A stretch of DNA of 64,000 nt. It comes from Rothia nasimurium (GTDB lineage: Bacteria > Actinomycetota > Actinomycetes > Actinomycetales > Micrococcaceae). The notes below the pieces were generated by a model. It did not search any database. It saw only the letters and a program-made list of their open reading frames with translations, and was not told the DNA's origin. This document shows, in pieces, positions 1 through 6,950 of this stretch. Numbering within the stretch: the first letter of the stretch is position 1; the number at the start of each line of letters is the position of its first letter. The position numbers and the translations under genes were made by a program. The stretch spans positions 23,290 through 87,289 of the forward strand of contig NZ_CAKMTD010000009.1 of NCBI RefSeq assembly GCF_928391935.1. The letters run 5' to 3'.

Positions 1-432
1 GATCGGAAGCGTCCGTGCACAATCGATAACCGTCTGCAGCGGCGACGTCACACGGGCTCCCCGATGGAACACTGCACTGTCGCATTCCTTCTGCCGGTTG
101 CGGCTGACCTGCACCCGCCCCCGAGATTTGACTGAATCGTGCGGATGGCTCACCCATATTTTGTGCGGTAACCGCAGCACAGGGGCACCCCACCAGAGAG
201 CAGCAGACACATGGCTCAACACATACCCCCGATTTGTTTTCATGAAAGCCACATGCCCGGCTAGACACCTATCGGTATTGCTCAGTGAGTCCCATAAAGC
301 TGTCTTTATATAGGCATTATGACCGATTTTAAAGAGTTCTCCCCTGGTGTACTCACGGCTTACACCGGAAGTGCTCTTACCCAGGTGTCTAAGCTCAACC
401 GAAGTTTTGACAGTCTCAAACAAGTGTTCCAT
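1..432 (-). CDS. AbiEi/DUF559-type protein, C-terminus cut by window edge
   Basis: The minus strand is open from an ATG at 432 to base 1 (144 codons, no stop); a TAA lies two codons upstream of that ATG, so this is the first ATG of the frame. The N-terminus has the pattern of actinobacterial AbiEi-like/DUF559 proteins: a winged-helix-like part with SREYTRGELFKIGHNAYIK, then VLSHVSAALWWGAP (residues ~78-91), then TSPLQTVIDCARTLP at the edge. In the family, this last motif leads into a nuclease-like or AbiEi C-terminal domain, which lies outside the window. Such proteins are often single genes of unknown role; some are type IV antitoxins. The family is recognised from motifs; the function is open. 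Confidence 0.7.
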   Translation of the reverse strand, partial: MEHLFETVKTSVELRHLGKSTSGVSREYTRGELFKIGHNAYIKTALWDSLSNTDRCLAGHVAFMKTNRGYVLSHVSAALWWGAPVLRLPHKIWVSHPHDSVKSRGRVQVSRNRQKECDSAVFHRGARVTSPLQTVIDCARTLPI

Positions 433-624
433 GGGTTAAAAATGCCCTATATAGTGCGCTTCTACTAGCCGTTTTCTACCATCTGTGGATAACTTTGAAG
501 CCTAACTGCGGAGGTTTGCTCAGGGCGAGAAGTATGACGTCAGTGCGTCAAAGTTTTCCACAAAGATAGAGCCGCTGAACAGCGTCTGTCCCGGCACAGA
601 GCATTCCAAAAATGGCTTCACCAC

Positions 625-691
625 CGAATGTGACTCATCTTCCCGAAGGGACGTTAGAACAACACCCGCTCGGGAAAACAAGTCACATTCG
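625..691. repeat. 22-bp-arm inverted repeat (hairpin)
   Basis: Arms 625-646 and 670-691 match at 19 of 22 positions (CGAATGTGACT and TCCCGA blocks) around a 23-nt loop. No T-run follows on either strand, so a simple intrinsic terminator is doubtful. It may be a processed RNA structure or the remains of a mobile repeat. Confidence 0.6.
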
Positions 692-749
692 CCAAAGGGA
701 ACAGCTATAGCAAGAGCGCAGCTTGCGTGCGCCCCGCCACATCTGCCAA

Positions 750-764
750 AATTGTTGAACAATC
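750..764. promoter_or_regulatory. GntR/FadR-type operator upstream of carboxylase operon
   Basis: AATTGTTGAACAATC contains the perfect 11-bp palindrome TTGTTGAACAA, which fits TNGTNNNACNA, the recognition form of FadR/FCD-type GntR proteins. The same 15 bases recur at 6811-6825 in front of the transporter gene. It lies about 90 bp upstream of the carboxylase start codon. Confidence 0.7.
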
Positions 765-854
765 ATAGGGGGAAGGGCGTATGCCAGGCTCCAGCCCGGC
801 ACCGGGCTACATGAGGCTCCGTCGCCACCCAAGAAGCTAGCAGAGAGGGGCGCT

Positions 855-2609
855 ATGACCACCGCACATCCAGGCCGCGGGCTCACCAGGATTTACACCG
901 CCAAGCCCTTTGGTGCCCTCGCCGTCCTGGTCGACTGCCGCACCCTGGAAAACGCCCTCTACCTGCACGAACACCTCAAGCAGAACCCGGCCGCAGGGCA
1001 GACTGAGCTGGTCCCGGCGGCCCAAACCGTGCTCGTCCGCTTTGACGACCCCACCCTGGCGGCGACCTTTCTGCAGGCCCCCCACTTCCCTGAGGCGTCC
1101 GGTGGGGTTCGCACACATGGCCGCACCGTCACTATTCCGGTCGTTTACGACGGCCAGGATCTTGCCGACGTCGCCACCCACCTGGGCATGAGCGAGCAGG
1201 CGGTCATTTACGCCCACACGACCGGCCACTGGTCGGTTGCTTTTGCGGGCTTCGCCCCGGGCTTCTTTTACCTGCACCGGCACGATAATGTGCTGGACGT
1301 TCCGCGCCGCCCTACCCCGCGCACTTCGGTTCCTGCCGGGGCGGTGGGTCTGGCCGGTGATTTTTCGGGTATTTACCCGCGTACCTCCCCCGGCGGTTGG
1401 CAACTCATTGGCCACACGAATGCGCCCCTCTGGGACCTCAGCCAGAACCCGCCCGCCCTGCTAGAGCCCGGTATGCAGGTGCAGTTTGAGGCAGTGCGTG
1501 AGCTGATTTCTGCAGGTCAGGCAGGGGTTCAGGACGCCCCCGCCCCGGCCCAGCAGCCCCAGGCAGGTTCGCGTCCGGTCGGATCGCACCCGATTGACTC
1601 CGAGCAGGCGGACGGCCCCGCCCCGGCTCCCTGCCAGGTGCTGGAGGTTAACAGCCCCGGCCTGCTGACCCTCTTCCAGGATTCGGGCCGGGCTGGTCTG
1701 ACCCACTGGGGTGTCTCTCCTTCCGGCCCGGCCGACCGGGAGGCAGCAGCCGAAGCTAACCGTTTGGTCGGTAATTCGGCGGAGGATACCGTGCTTGAGA
1801 ACCTGGCTGGCGGGCTGAAACTAACCGCCCTGGCCGATGTTGAGCTGGCCCTGACCGGGGCAGATACCCCGGCTACTCTCACTGACCCCGCCCAGGAGCC
1901 CCCACTCAACCTGGCCGTTCGCCCCTCAACCCCCTTTGCCCTGATGCCCGGGCAGACCCTGACCCTGGGGGCACCGGCCCGGGGCTTGCGGTCCTACCTG
2001 GCCCTGCGCGGCGGGTTTGCTGCCCCGCATGAGGCCACCAGCGCCTCCCGCGATACCCTGGCGGGGCTAGGCCCGAAGCCGCTGGCTCCCGGCGATCGCC
2101 TGGTGCGGGCCCGGGCCAGCTCGGCCGTCGTCGCCCACCCGGCGCCCGTCCTGCCGCTACCTGAGCCGGGCACAGTACTGGAGGTCCGCGCCCTGCCCGG
2201 CCCCCGCGACGACTGGTTTACGCCCGAGTCTCTGGGCCGTTTTGCCGAGGTGACCTGGGAGGTTTCCCAGTCCAGTGACCGCATTGGGGTCAGGCTCCTG
2301 CTGGCAGATACCCCAGCCGACGGGGGCGCAGGCACCCCGCCCACTAACATCCAGCCCACCGACGTCCTCACCCGGGCCGTGACCCGGGAGCTGCCCAGCG
2401 AAGGCATGGTGGCCGGGGCAGTCCAGGTGCCGCCGAGCGGTGAGCCCGTGGTCTTCCTGGCCGACCACCCGGTCACCGGCGGCTACCCCGTGATTGCCAC
2501 GGTTCACCCGGCTGACCTGCGCCTGCTCGCCCAGGCCCCGCCCGGAACCCGCCTGCGCTTCACCCTGCTACCCCCACACCAGACCACCCCTACCCCGACC
2601 GAAAAGTGA
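855..2609 (+). CDS. pxpBC: 5-oxoprolinase PxpB-PxpC fusion (KipI-KipA, AHS1-AHS2)
   Basis: This is the carboxyltransferase part of a biotin-dependent amide carboxylase (5-oxoprolinase or urea-carboxylase type). The KipI/AHS1 half (residues ~11-215) shows GFAPGFFYL, PRRPTPRTSVPAG and IYPRTSPGGWQLIG. The KipA/AHS2 half (~260-575) shows SPGLLTLFQDSGRAG, GVSPSGPADREAA and RSYLALRGG. The two halves are joined by a Pro/Ala-rich linker. ATG 855 follows GAGAGGGG. The stop overlaps the start of the biotin carboxylase gene by 4 bp, so the products are probably made together and form one complex. The usual third component PxpA is not in the window, so the substrate (5-oxoproline, urea or another amide) is open. 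In Bacillus, KipI/KipA also act on histidine kinase KinA. Confidence 0.88.
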   Translation: MTTAHPGRGLTRIYTAKPFGALAVLVDCRTLENALYLHEHLKQNPAAGQTELVPAAQTVLVRFDDPTLAATFLQAPHFPEASGGVRTHGRTVTIPVVYDGQDLADVATHLGMSEQAVIYAHTTGHWSVAFAGFAPGFFYLHRHDNVLDVPRRPTPRTSVPAGAVGLAGDFSGIYPRTSPGGWQLIGHTNAPLWDLSQNPPALLEPGMQVQFEAVRELISAGQAGVQDAPAPAQQPQAGSRPVGSHPIDSEQADGPAPAPCQVLEVNSPGLLTLFQDSGRAGLTHWGVSPSGPADREAAAEANRLVGNSAEDTVLENLAGGLKLTALADVELALTGADTPATLTDPAQEPPLNLAVRPSTPFALMPGQTLTLGAPARGLRSYLALRGGFAAPHEATSASRDTLAGLGPKPLAPGDRLVRARASSAVVAHPAPVLPLPEPGTVLEVRALPGPRDDWFTPESLGRFAEVTWEVSQSSDRIGVRLLLADTPADGGAGTPPTNIQPTDVLTRAVTRELPSEGMVAGAVQVPPSGEPVVFLADHPVTGGYPVIATVHPADLRLLAQAPPGTRLRFTLLPPHQTTPTPTEK

Positions 2610-4372
2610 GCCCCCACATGCGTAAAGTTCTCGTTGCCAACCGTGGCGAAATTGCCGTCCGTATTATTGGCGCCTGCGCCGCCCAGGGTATCGCGTCGGT
2701 GGCGGTCTACGCCGATTCGGACGCCGAGGCCCTGCACACCGCCCTGGCCGATGAGGCCTACGCCCTGGAGGGCACCGGCCCGGCCGAAACCTACCTGGAT
2801 ATGGAGAAAGTCCTGGCGGTTGCGGTGGCCTCGGGGGCTACCGATGTTCACCCCGGCTACGGTTTTTTGGCGGAGAACGCTGATTTTGCCCGGGCAGTAA
2901 TGGCCGCTGGTCTAACCTGGATTGGCCCTGCCCCCGAAACTATCGAGGCCCTGGGCGATAAGGTTAAGGCCCGCGAGCTGGCCCAGTCGGTGGGTGCCCC
3001 GCTGGCGCCGGGGTCGGACGGCCCTGTGGCCTCCCCCGAGGAGGCCCGTGCCTTTGCTCAGGAGCACGGCTTGCCCTCTATTATTAAGGCCGCCCACGGT
3101 GGTGGCGGGCGCGGTATGCGTATCGTGCGGGAGCTGGGCGAGGTGGAGGACGCCTTCATCTCGGCTTCGCGGGAGGCTGTAGCTGCTTTCGGCAACGGGG
3201 AGTGCTTCATTGAGCGTTTCCTAGAGAAGCCCCGCCACGTGGAGGCCCAGGTGGCAGCTGATTCCTACGGCAATGTGGTGGTGGTGGGAACCCGCGATTG
3301 CTCTCTGCAGCGTCGTAATCAGAAGCTGATTGAGGAGGCTCCTGCCCCCTTCCTCACCGAAGAGCAGCGGGCTCAGATTGAGCGGGCGTCCGCTGAGATT
3401 TTCCGGGCTGCCGGGTACGTGGGTGTGGGTACTGCCGAGTTTATGGTGGCCCTTGATGGCACCATTTCCTTCCTGGAGGTCAACACCCGCATTCAGGTGG
3501 AGCACCCGGTCACTGAGGAAGTCACCGGCGTTGACCTGGTAGCCATGCAGCTTGATATCGCAGCGGGCAAGCCCCTGCCCTTTACCGAGACTCCTGAGCC
3601 GGTTGGCCATGCCTTTGAGTTCCGCATCAATGCCGAGGATCCGGCTCGGGGCTTCCTGCCCGCAGCTGGCCGTCTTGAGTCCATCACCGTGCCCTCTGGC
3701 CCCGGAATCCGCTGGGACGCCGGGGTGCGTCCGGGCTCTGTGGTCAGCGGTGAGTTTGACTCTATGCTGGCTAAGCTGATTGTCACCGGCCCGACCCGCG
3801 AGGTGGCCCTGCGCCGGGCCCGCTTCGCCCTGGCCCAGATGGATATCGCCGGGGTGGCGACCGTCCTGCCCTTTGACCGACAGGTGCTTGAGGCCCCGGC
3901 CTTTACCGCCGAGAACGGGGACTTTGGGGTCTACACGACCTGGATTGAGGATTCTTTCCTGGCGTCCGAACCTGCCCAGGGCTACCGTCAGCCCCTGCTG
4001 CCGGTGGGTGCCAGTGTCTTCCCGGGCACCGGCGTCACCCGCTTCACCCTGGAAATTGACGGCACCCCGCACAGGGTGGGTCTGCCCGATTCAGTGTTTG
4101 CTTCTTTGGGGTCGGGCGCGGACGCCGTCGCCCCAGCCAGCGGGCAGGGGCAGGCGGGTGCCGGGCAGGTTCTGGCGCCTATGGGCGGGGCCCTGCTCAA
4201 GTACACCGTTGCTGTGGGCGATGAGGTAGCCTCCGGTGACCAGGTGGCCCTACTGGAGGCCATGAAGACTGAGGTTCCGGTGCTAGCTGAAACTGCCGGT
4301 ACCGTTGCTGAGCTCCCCGCCCAGGCAGGCGAGCGCCTGACCGCAGGCCAGGTGCTGGTGGTTTTTGAGTAG
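2606..4372 (+). CDS. Biotin carboxylase-BCCP fusion protein
   Basis: ATP-dependent carboxylation of biotin on its own carrier domain. Residues ~5-450 form the biotin carboxylase (VLVANRGEIAVRI at the N-terminus, the glycine-rich loop HGGGGRGMR, EVNTRIQVEHPVTE in the active site). Residues ~515-588 are a biotinyl domain with the EAMKTEV biotin-lysine motif. GTG 2606 overlaps the preceding stop (GTGA); ATG 2618, at MRKVLVANRGEI, is an equally good start. Coupled to the PxpBC gene it would supply carboxybiotin to that carboxyltransferase, as the BC and BCCP parts do within one-chain urea carboxylases. The 588-aa length matches acyl-CoA carboxylase alpha chains, but no acyl-CoA carboxyltransferase gene is nearby. 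Confidence 0.88.
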   Translation: MSPHMRKVLVANRGEIAVRIIGACAAQGIASVAVYADSDAEALHTALADEAYALEGTGPAETYLDMEKVLAVAVASGATDVHPGYGFLAENADFARAVMAAGLTWIGPAPETIEALGDKVKARELAQSVGAPLAPGSDGPVASPEEARAFAQEHGLPSIIKAAHGGGGRGMRIVRELGEVEDAFISASREAVAAFGNGECFIERFLEKPRHVEAQVAADSYGNVVVVGTRDCSLQRRNQKLIEEAPAPFLTEEQRAQIERASAEIFRAAGYVGVGTAEFMVALDGTISFLEVNTRIQVEHPVTEEVTGVDLVAMQLDIAAGKPLPFTETPEPVGHAFEFRINAEDPARGFLPAAGRLESITVPSGPGIRWDAGVRPGSVVSGEFDSMLAKLIVTGPTREVALRRARFALAQMDIAGVATVLPFDRQVLEAPAFTAENGDFGVYTTWIEDSFLASEPAQGYRQPLLPVGASVFPGTGVTRFTLEIDGTPHRVGLPDSVFASLGSGADAVAPASGQGQAGAGQVLAPMGGALLKYTVAVGDEVASGDQVALLEAMKTEVPVLAETAGTVAELPAQAGERLTAGQVLVVFE

Positions 4373-4439
4373 GATTTCGACAAAAACGAGTGCACGGGGG
4401 TAATCAGTGTATTGACACCCCACCCTTGAATTTAGCGCT

Positions 4440-4541
4440 ACTTTTCGAGATACTGTAAGCAGTAGAGTTAGCCCTGGTGCTTATAGCATCACAGCAACTC
4501 GACCCCCACTGTGGCTACGGCAGGTGGGGGTCACCTTTTTA
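4440..4541 (+). terminator. Intrinsic terminator, possibly ending a short RNA
   Basis: The stem GACCCCCAC (4501-4509) / GTGGGGGTC (4524-4532) is followed by ACCTTTTT. It lies between the carboxylase genes and gntR. Upstream, TTGACA (4414) and TATA-like sequences could start a short leader RNA of ~75-100 nt ending here; that part is inference. Confidence 0.65.
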
Positions 4542-4709
4542 AAATTCATACACTCGAGCTATGTCGCTCAGATACTTCTCAAAATAGTGAGCTGTCATAT
4601 CGCTATGGGTTCGGGCACGCCGGTAAGCCATACATATAGCCTCAGAGACAAGATAACAATTTGTGTGGCTCACGCCCTTTTTGAGATTGTCACAACTACA
4701 CTTGAAACG

Positions 4710-5396
4710 GTGAACCCCGAGACCACTACCATTGACCTCGCCCCTTCTCTGGCTGAGATTGCCCGCACCCGGCCGAGTCATGCCCAGACCACTGATTGGG
4801 CGGCGGATACCCTGCGTACCGCGATGGACGCCGGGGCCCTGACCCCCGGGTCTAAGCTCACTGAGGAGCACCTGGCGGGCACCCTGGGTGTTTCCCGGAA
4901 TACCCTGCGGGCGGCCTTTACCCTCTTGGAGGCCCAGAACCTGGTGGAGCGTATCCCTAACCGGGGGGTGTTTGTGGCTAAGCCCGGCCCGGAACAGGTT
5001 GCCGATTTATTTATTGAGCGCTGGGCAATTCAGGCGGCTGCCCTGGATATTGCACCGGCAGGCCCTATCCCCCAGGCCCACCGGGCCCTGGCGCGGGCTC
5101 AGGAGGCCCGGGTGCGCGGGTCGGTGACGGGTATGGCGAGCGCTAACCAGGATTTTCACCGGGCCCTGGTTGATCATGCCGGATCTGCCCGCCTGACTCA
5201 GGCGATGTCACGGATCCTGGCCGAAATGCGTCTGCTCTTCTTTTCTCAGGTGACGGTGCCGGGTTTCCACGCCCCCTATGTGGAGCGCAACGCCCACCTC
5301 CTTGCCCTCATTGAATCTGGCCAGAAGGAGGCCGCCCGCGCCTACCTGCGGGAGTACCTGGTGGAGTCCCGCAACTACTTCACGCAAGGGTTTTAA
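4710..5396 (+). CDS. GntR-family regulator (FCD/FadR type)
   Basis: Transcription factor with an N-terminal winged helix (residues ~20-85: ADTLRTAMDAGALTPGSKL, GVSRNTLRAAFTLLEAQNLV, NRGVFVAKP) and an all-helical FCD ligand domain (~95-220). The start is uncertain. The frame is open upstream into the terminator at 4501-4541, which makes those starts unlikely; GTG 4710 is chosen because it leaves a normal-length N-terminus, although its ribosome site is weak. It lies between the carboxylase genes and the transporter, and the two outward promoters of the cluster share an identical TNGTNNNACNA palindrome. It is therefore probably the local repressor, responding to the carboxylase substrate or product. 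Ligand unknown. Confidence 0.8.
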   Translation: MNPETTTIDLAPSLAEIARTRPSHAQTTDWAADTLRTAMDAGALTPGSKLTEEHLAGTLGVSRNTLRAAFTLLEAQNLVERIPNRGVFVAKPGPEQVADLFIERWAIQAAALDIAPAGPIPQAHRALARAQEARVRGSVTGMASANQDFHRALVDHAGSARLTQAMSRILAEMRLLFFSQVTVPGFHAPYVERNAHLLALIESGQKEAARAYLREYLVESRNYFTQGF

Positions 5397-5403
5397 AGCG
5401 TCA

Positions 5404-5456
5404 AGGACGCCCCCGCCCCGCCTTTCGTGGTGAAAGGTGGGGCGGGTGCGTCCTTG
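5404..5456. terminator. Bidirectional terminator between gntR and transporter
   Basis: A long GC-rich inverted repeat (AAGGACGC...CCTTTC, loop GTG, complementary arm ending GCGTCCTT) sits between two convergent genes. Its left arm is one of four copies of AGGACGCCCCCGCCCCG in the window. Confidence 0.75.
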
Positions 5457-5488
5457 TGTACTACCGGTCTAGGTGGCAGGGGCGGGGT

Positions 5489-6718
5489 TTAGCCGGCCCA
5501 GAGGGCGGCGATACCGCTGAGGGACTTGTAGCCCAGGTAGATGGTGAGCAGCCAGGAGATCCAGCCGATGGCGATGAGCCAGACGGGGTAGGCGTAACCC
5601 TTGAGCAGGGTCTTGGCGCGGAAGGTTGCCACAAACAGCAGAACCGCAAAACCGACCGGCAGGATCAGACCGTTGACGGCACCGGCAACGATCAGCAAGG
5701 TGGCGGGGGCCTTACCGGCGATAACGAAGACGATGGTTGAGACGACGATGAAGCCGATGGTCAGGGCGTTTTTGACGGTCACGGAGGTCTTGGAGGAGGT
5801 CAGGAAGGACACCGAGGTGAAGGCGGCGCCGATAACGGAGGAGATCGCTGCGCCCCAGAGGATGAGGCCGAAGAGGCGGGTGCCCATTTCACCGGCGGCG
5901 ACGCCGAAGGCCTGGCCTGCGATGGACTTTTCGGTGTCGAAGGCGTAGCCGGTGGCTACCACGCCGAGGATGGCGAGGAAGAGGAGGAAGCGCATGATAC
6001 CGGTGATGATAATGCCGGTGACGGAGGAGCGGGAGATGTCCTTGACGTATTCGGTGCCTGAGATTCCGGCGTCGAGCATGCGGTGGGCACCGGCGTAGGT
6101 GATGTAGCCGCCCACGGTGCCGCCAACCAGGGTGGTAATAACAGTGAAGTTCACTTCACTGGGAATGACGGTATTTTTGAGGGCTTCACCGACGGGCGGG
6201 TTGGAGACAATCGCGACGTAGAGGGTTGCCAGGATCATGACGGCGCCGAGGGCGACAACAATGCGGTCCAGGGCTACACCGGCTCGTTTGGAGAGGAAGA
6301 CGCCGATGGCCAGGACGGCGGTGACGATACCGCCGGTGGTGGCGTCCAGGCCGAGCATGGAGTTCAGACCCAGGCCACCGCCTGCGACGTTGCCGACGTT
6401 GAAGACGAAGCCGCCGAGGGCGACGAGGACGGCGAGGAAGATTCCGAGGCCGGGTAGGACGGAGTTGGCGAGTTCTTGGGCTTTCATGCCGGAGACGCCG
6501 ATGACGCGCCAGACGTTGAGCTGGACGGCGATGTCGATGAGGATGGAGACCAGGATGGCGAAGGCGAAGGCTGCGCCCATCTGGTAGGTGAATTGGCCGG
6601 TCTGGGTGATGAAGCCGGGGCCGATGGCGCTGGTGGCCATGAGGAAGAGGGCGCCGAGGAGGGCGGTGCGGCGGCCTTTCTCGGCCTGTTCCTTGGGGAT
6701 GATGAGGGCGTCAGCCAT
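5489..6718 (-). CDS. NRAMP-family transporter of the oxoprolinase cluster (YcsG-like)
   Basis: Integral membrane protein of about 409 aa with ~11 hydrophobic segments. GPGFITQTGQ in the first helix takes the place of the DPGN metal motif of true Mn/Fe NRAMPs. That change fits the YcsG branch, which accompanies pxp genes in Bacillus, rather than a metal importer. ATG 6718 follows GGGAG on the minus strand; the open frame reaches further upstream but would then cover the operator at 6811-6825. It converges on gntR with a shared terminator between them. It probably imports the substrate of the carboxylase complex; transport of 5-oxoproline or another amide is inferred from context. Confidence 0.82.
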   Translation of the reverse strand: MADALIIPKEQAEKGRRTALLGALFLMATSAIGPGFITQTGQFTYQMGAAFAFAILVSILIDIAVQLNVWRVIGVSGMKAQELANSVLPGLGIFLAVLVALGGFVFNVGNVAGGGLGLNSMLGLDATTGGIVTAVLAIGVFLSKRAGVALDRIVVALGAVMILATLYVAIVSNPPVGEALKNTVIPSEVNFTVITTLVGGTVGGYITYAGAHRMLDAGISGTEYVKDISRSSVTGIIITGIMRFLLFLAILGVVATGYAFDTEKSIAGQAFGVAAGEMGTRLFGLILWGAAISSVIGAAFTSVSFLTSSKTSVTVKNALTIGFIVVSTIVFVIAGKAPATLLIVAGAVNGLILPVGFAVLLFVATFRAKTLLKGYAYPVWLIAIGWISWLLTIYLGYKSLSGIAALWAG

Positions 6719-6810
6719 GTGTGTTACTCCCTGTCTCTGGAGGACGCTACGGGCGGCCGACCCTCTTGAGGGGGCGCCGGTGCGTTCTAGGTCATAGAGA
6801 TAGATTACAC

Positions 6811-6825
6811 AATTGTTGAACAATC
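6811..6825. promoter_or_regulatory. GntR/FadR-type operator upstream of NRAMP-type gene
   Basis: AATTGTTGAACAATC is identical over 15 bases to the site at 750-764. It lies ~93 bp upstream of the transporter start, next to a TAGATTACACAATT stretch that could be the promoter. Together the two sites tie the transporter and the carboxylase to one regulator. Confidence 0.72.
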
Positions 6826-6872
6826 GCAAGATGTTTCTCAAGCCCTGCCCCCGAGAGGCCCTCAAAGACAGG

Positions 6873-6923
6873 ACCGCCCGGCAGTCAACTCAGGATACTT
6901 CCGGGGCCTAACTGCCGGGCGGT
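6873..6923. terminator. Hairpin downstream of wall-protein gene
   Basis: Perfect 13-bp arms (ACCGCCCGGCAGT / ACTGCCGGGCGGT) with a 25-nt loop, just past the stop of the minus-strand gene ending at 6951. There is no clear T-run, so it may be a weak terminator or an mRNA-stabilising stem. Confidence 0.5.
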
Positions 6924-6950
6924 AGATTCACCCGCACGGGGTTGTGGGGC

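Larger units (their letters stand above)
433..854. other. Intergenic region with long hairpin and operator
   Basis: I see no convincing gene here. The stretch holds a perfect DnaA-box 9-mer (TGTGGATAA, 484-492), a long inverted repeat (625-691) and the GntR-type operator (750-764), all listed separately. The short minus-strand frames here begin inside the operator or overlap the hairpin and look spurious. Confidence 0.6.

Noticed and set aside
520..762. 80-codon minus-strand frame with ATG in the GntR operator
   Set aside because: No ribosome site, spans the long hairpin and begins within the operator; coding is unlikely.
3221..4072. Long minus-strand frame opposite the biotin carboxylase
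   Set aside because: Antisense shadow of a well-supported GC-rich gene, as are similar frames opposite the wall proteins and kinases.
5489..6718. Manganese/iron NRAMP importer
   Set aside because: The DPGN metal motif of helix 1 is replaced by GPGF, and the gene lies in an oxoprolinase-type cluster, so a metal role is unlikely.
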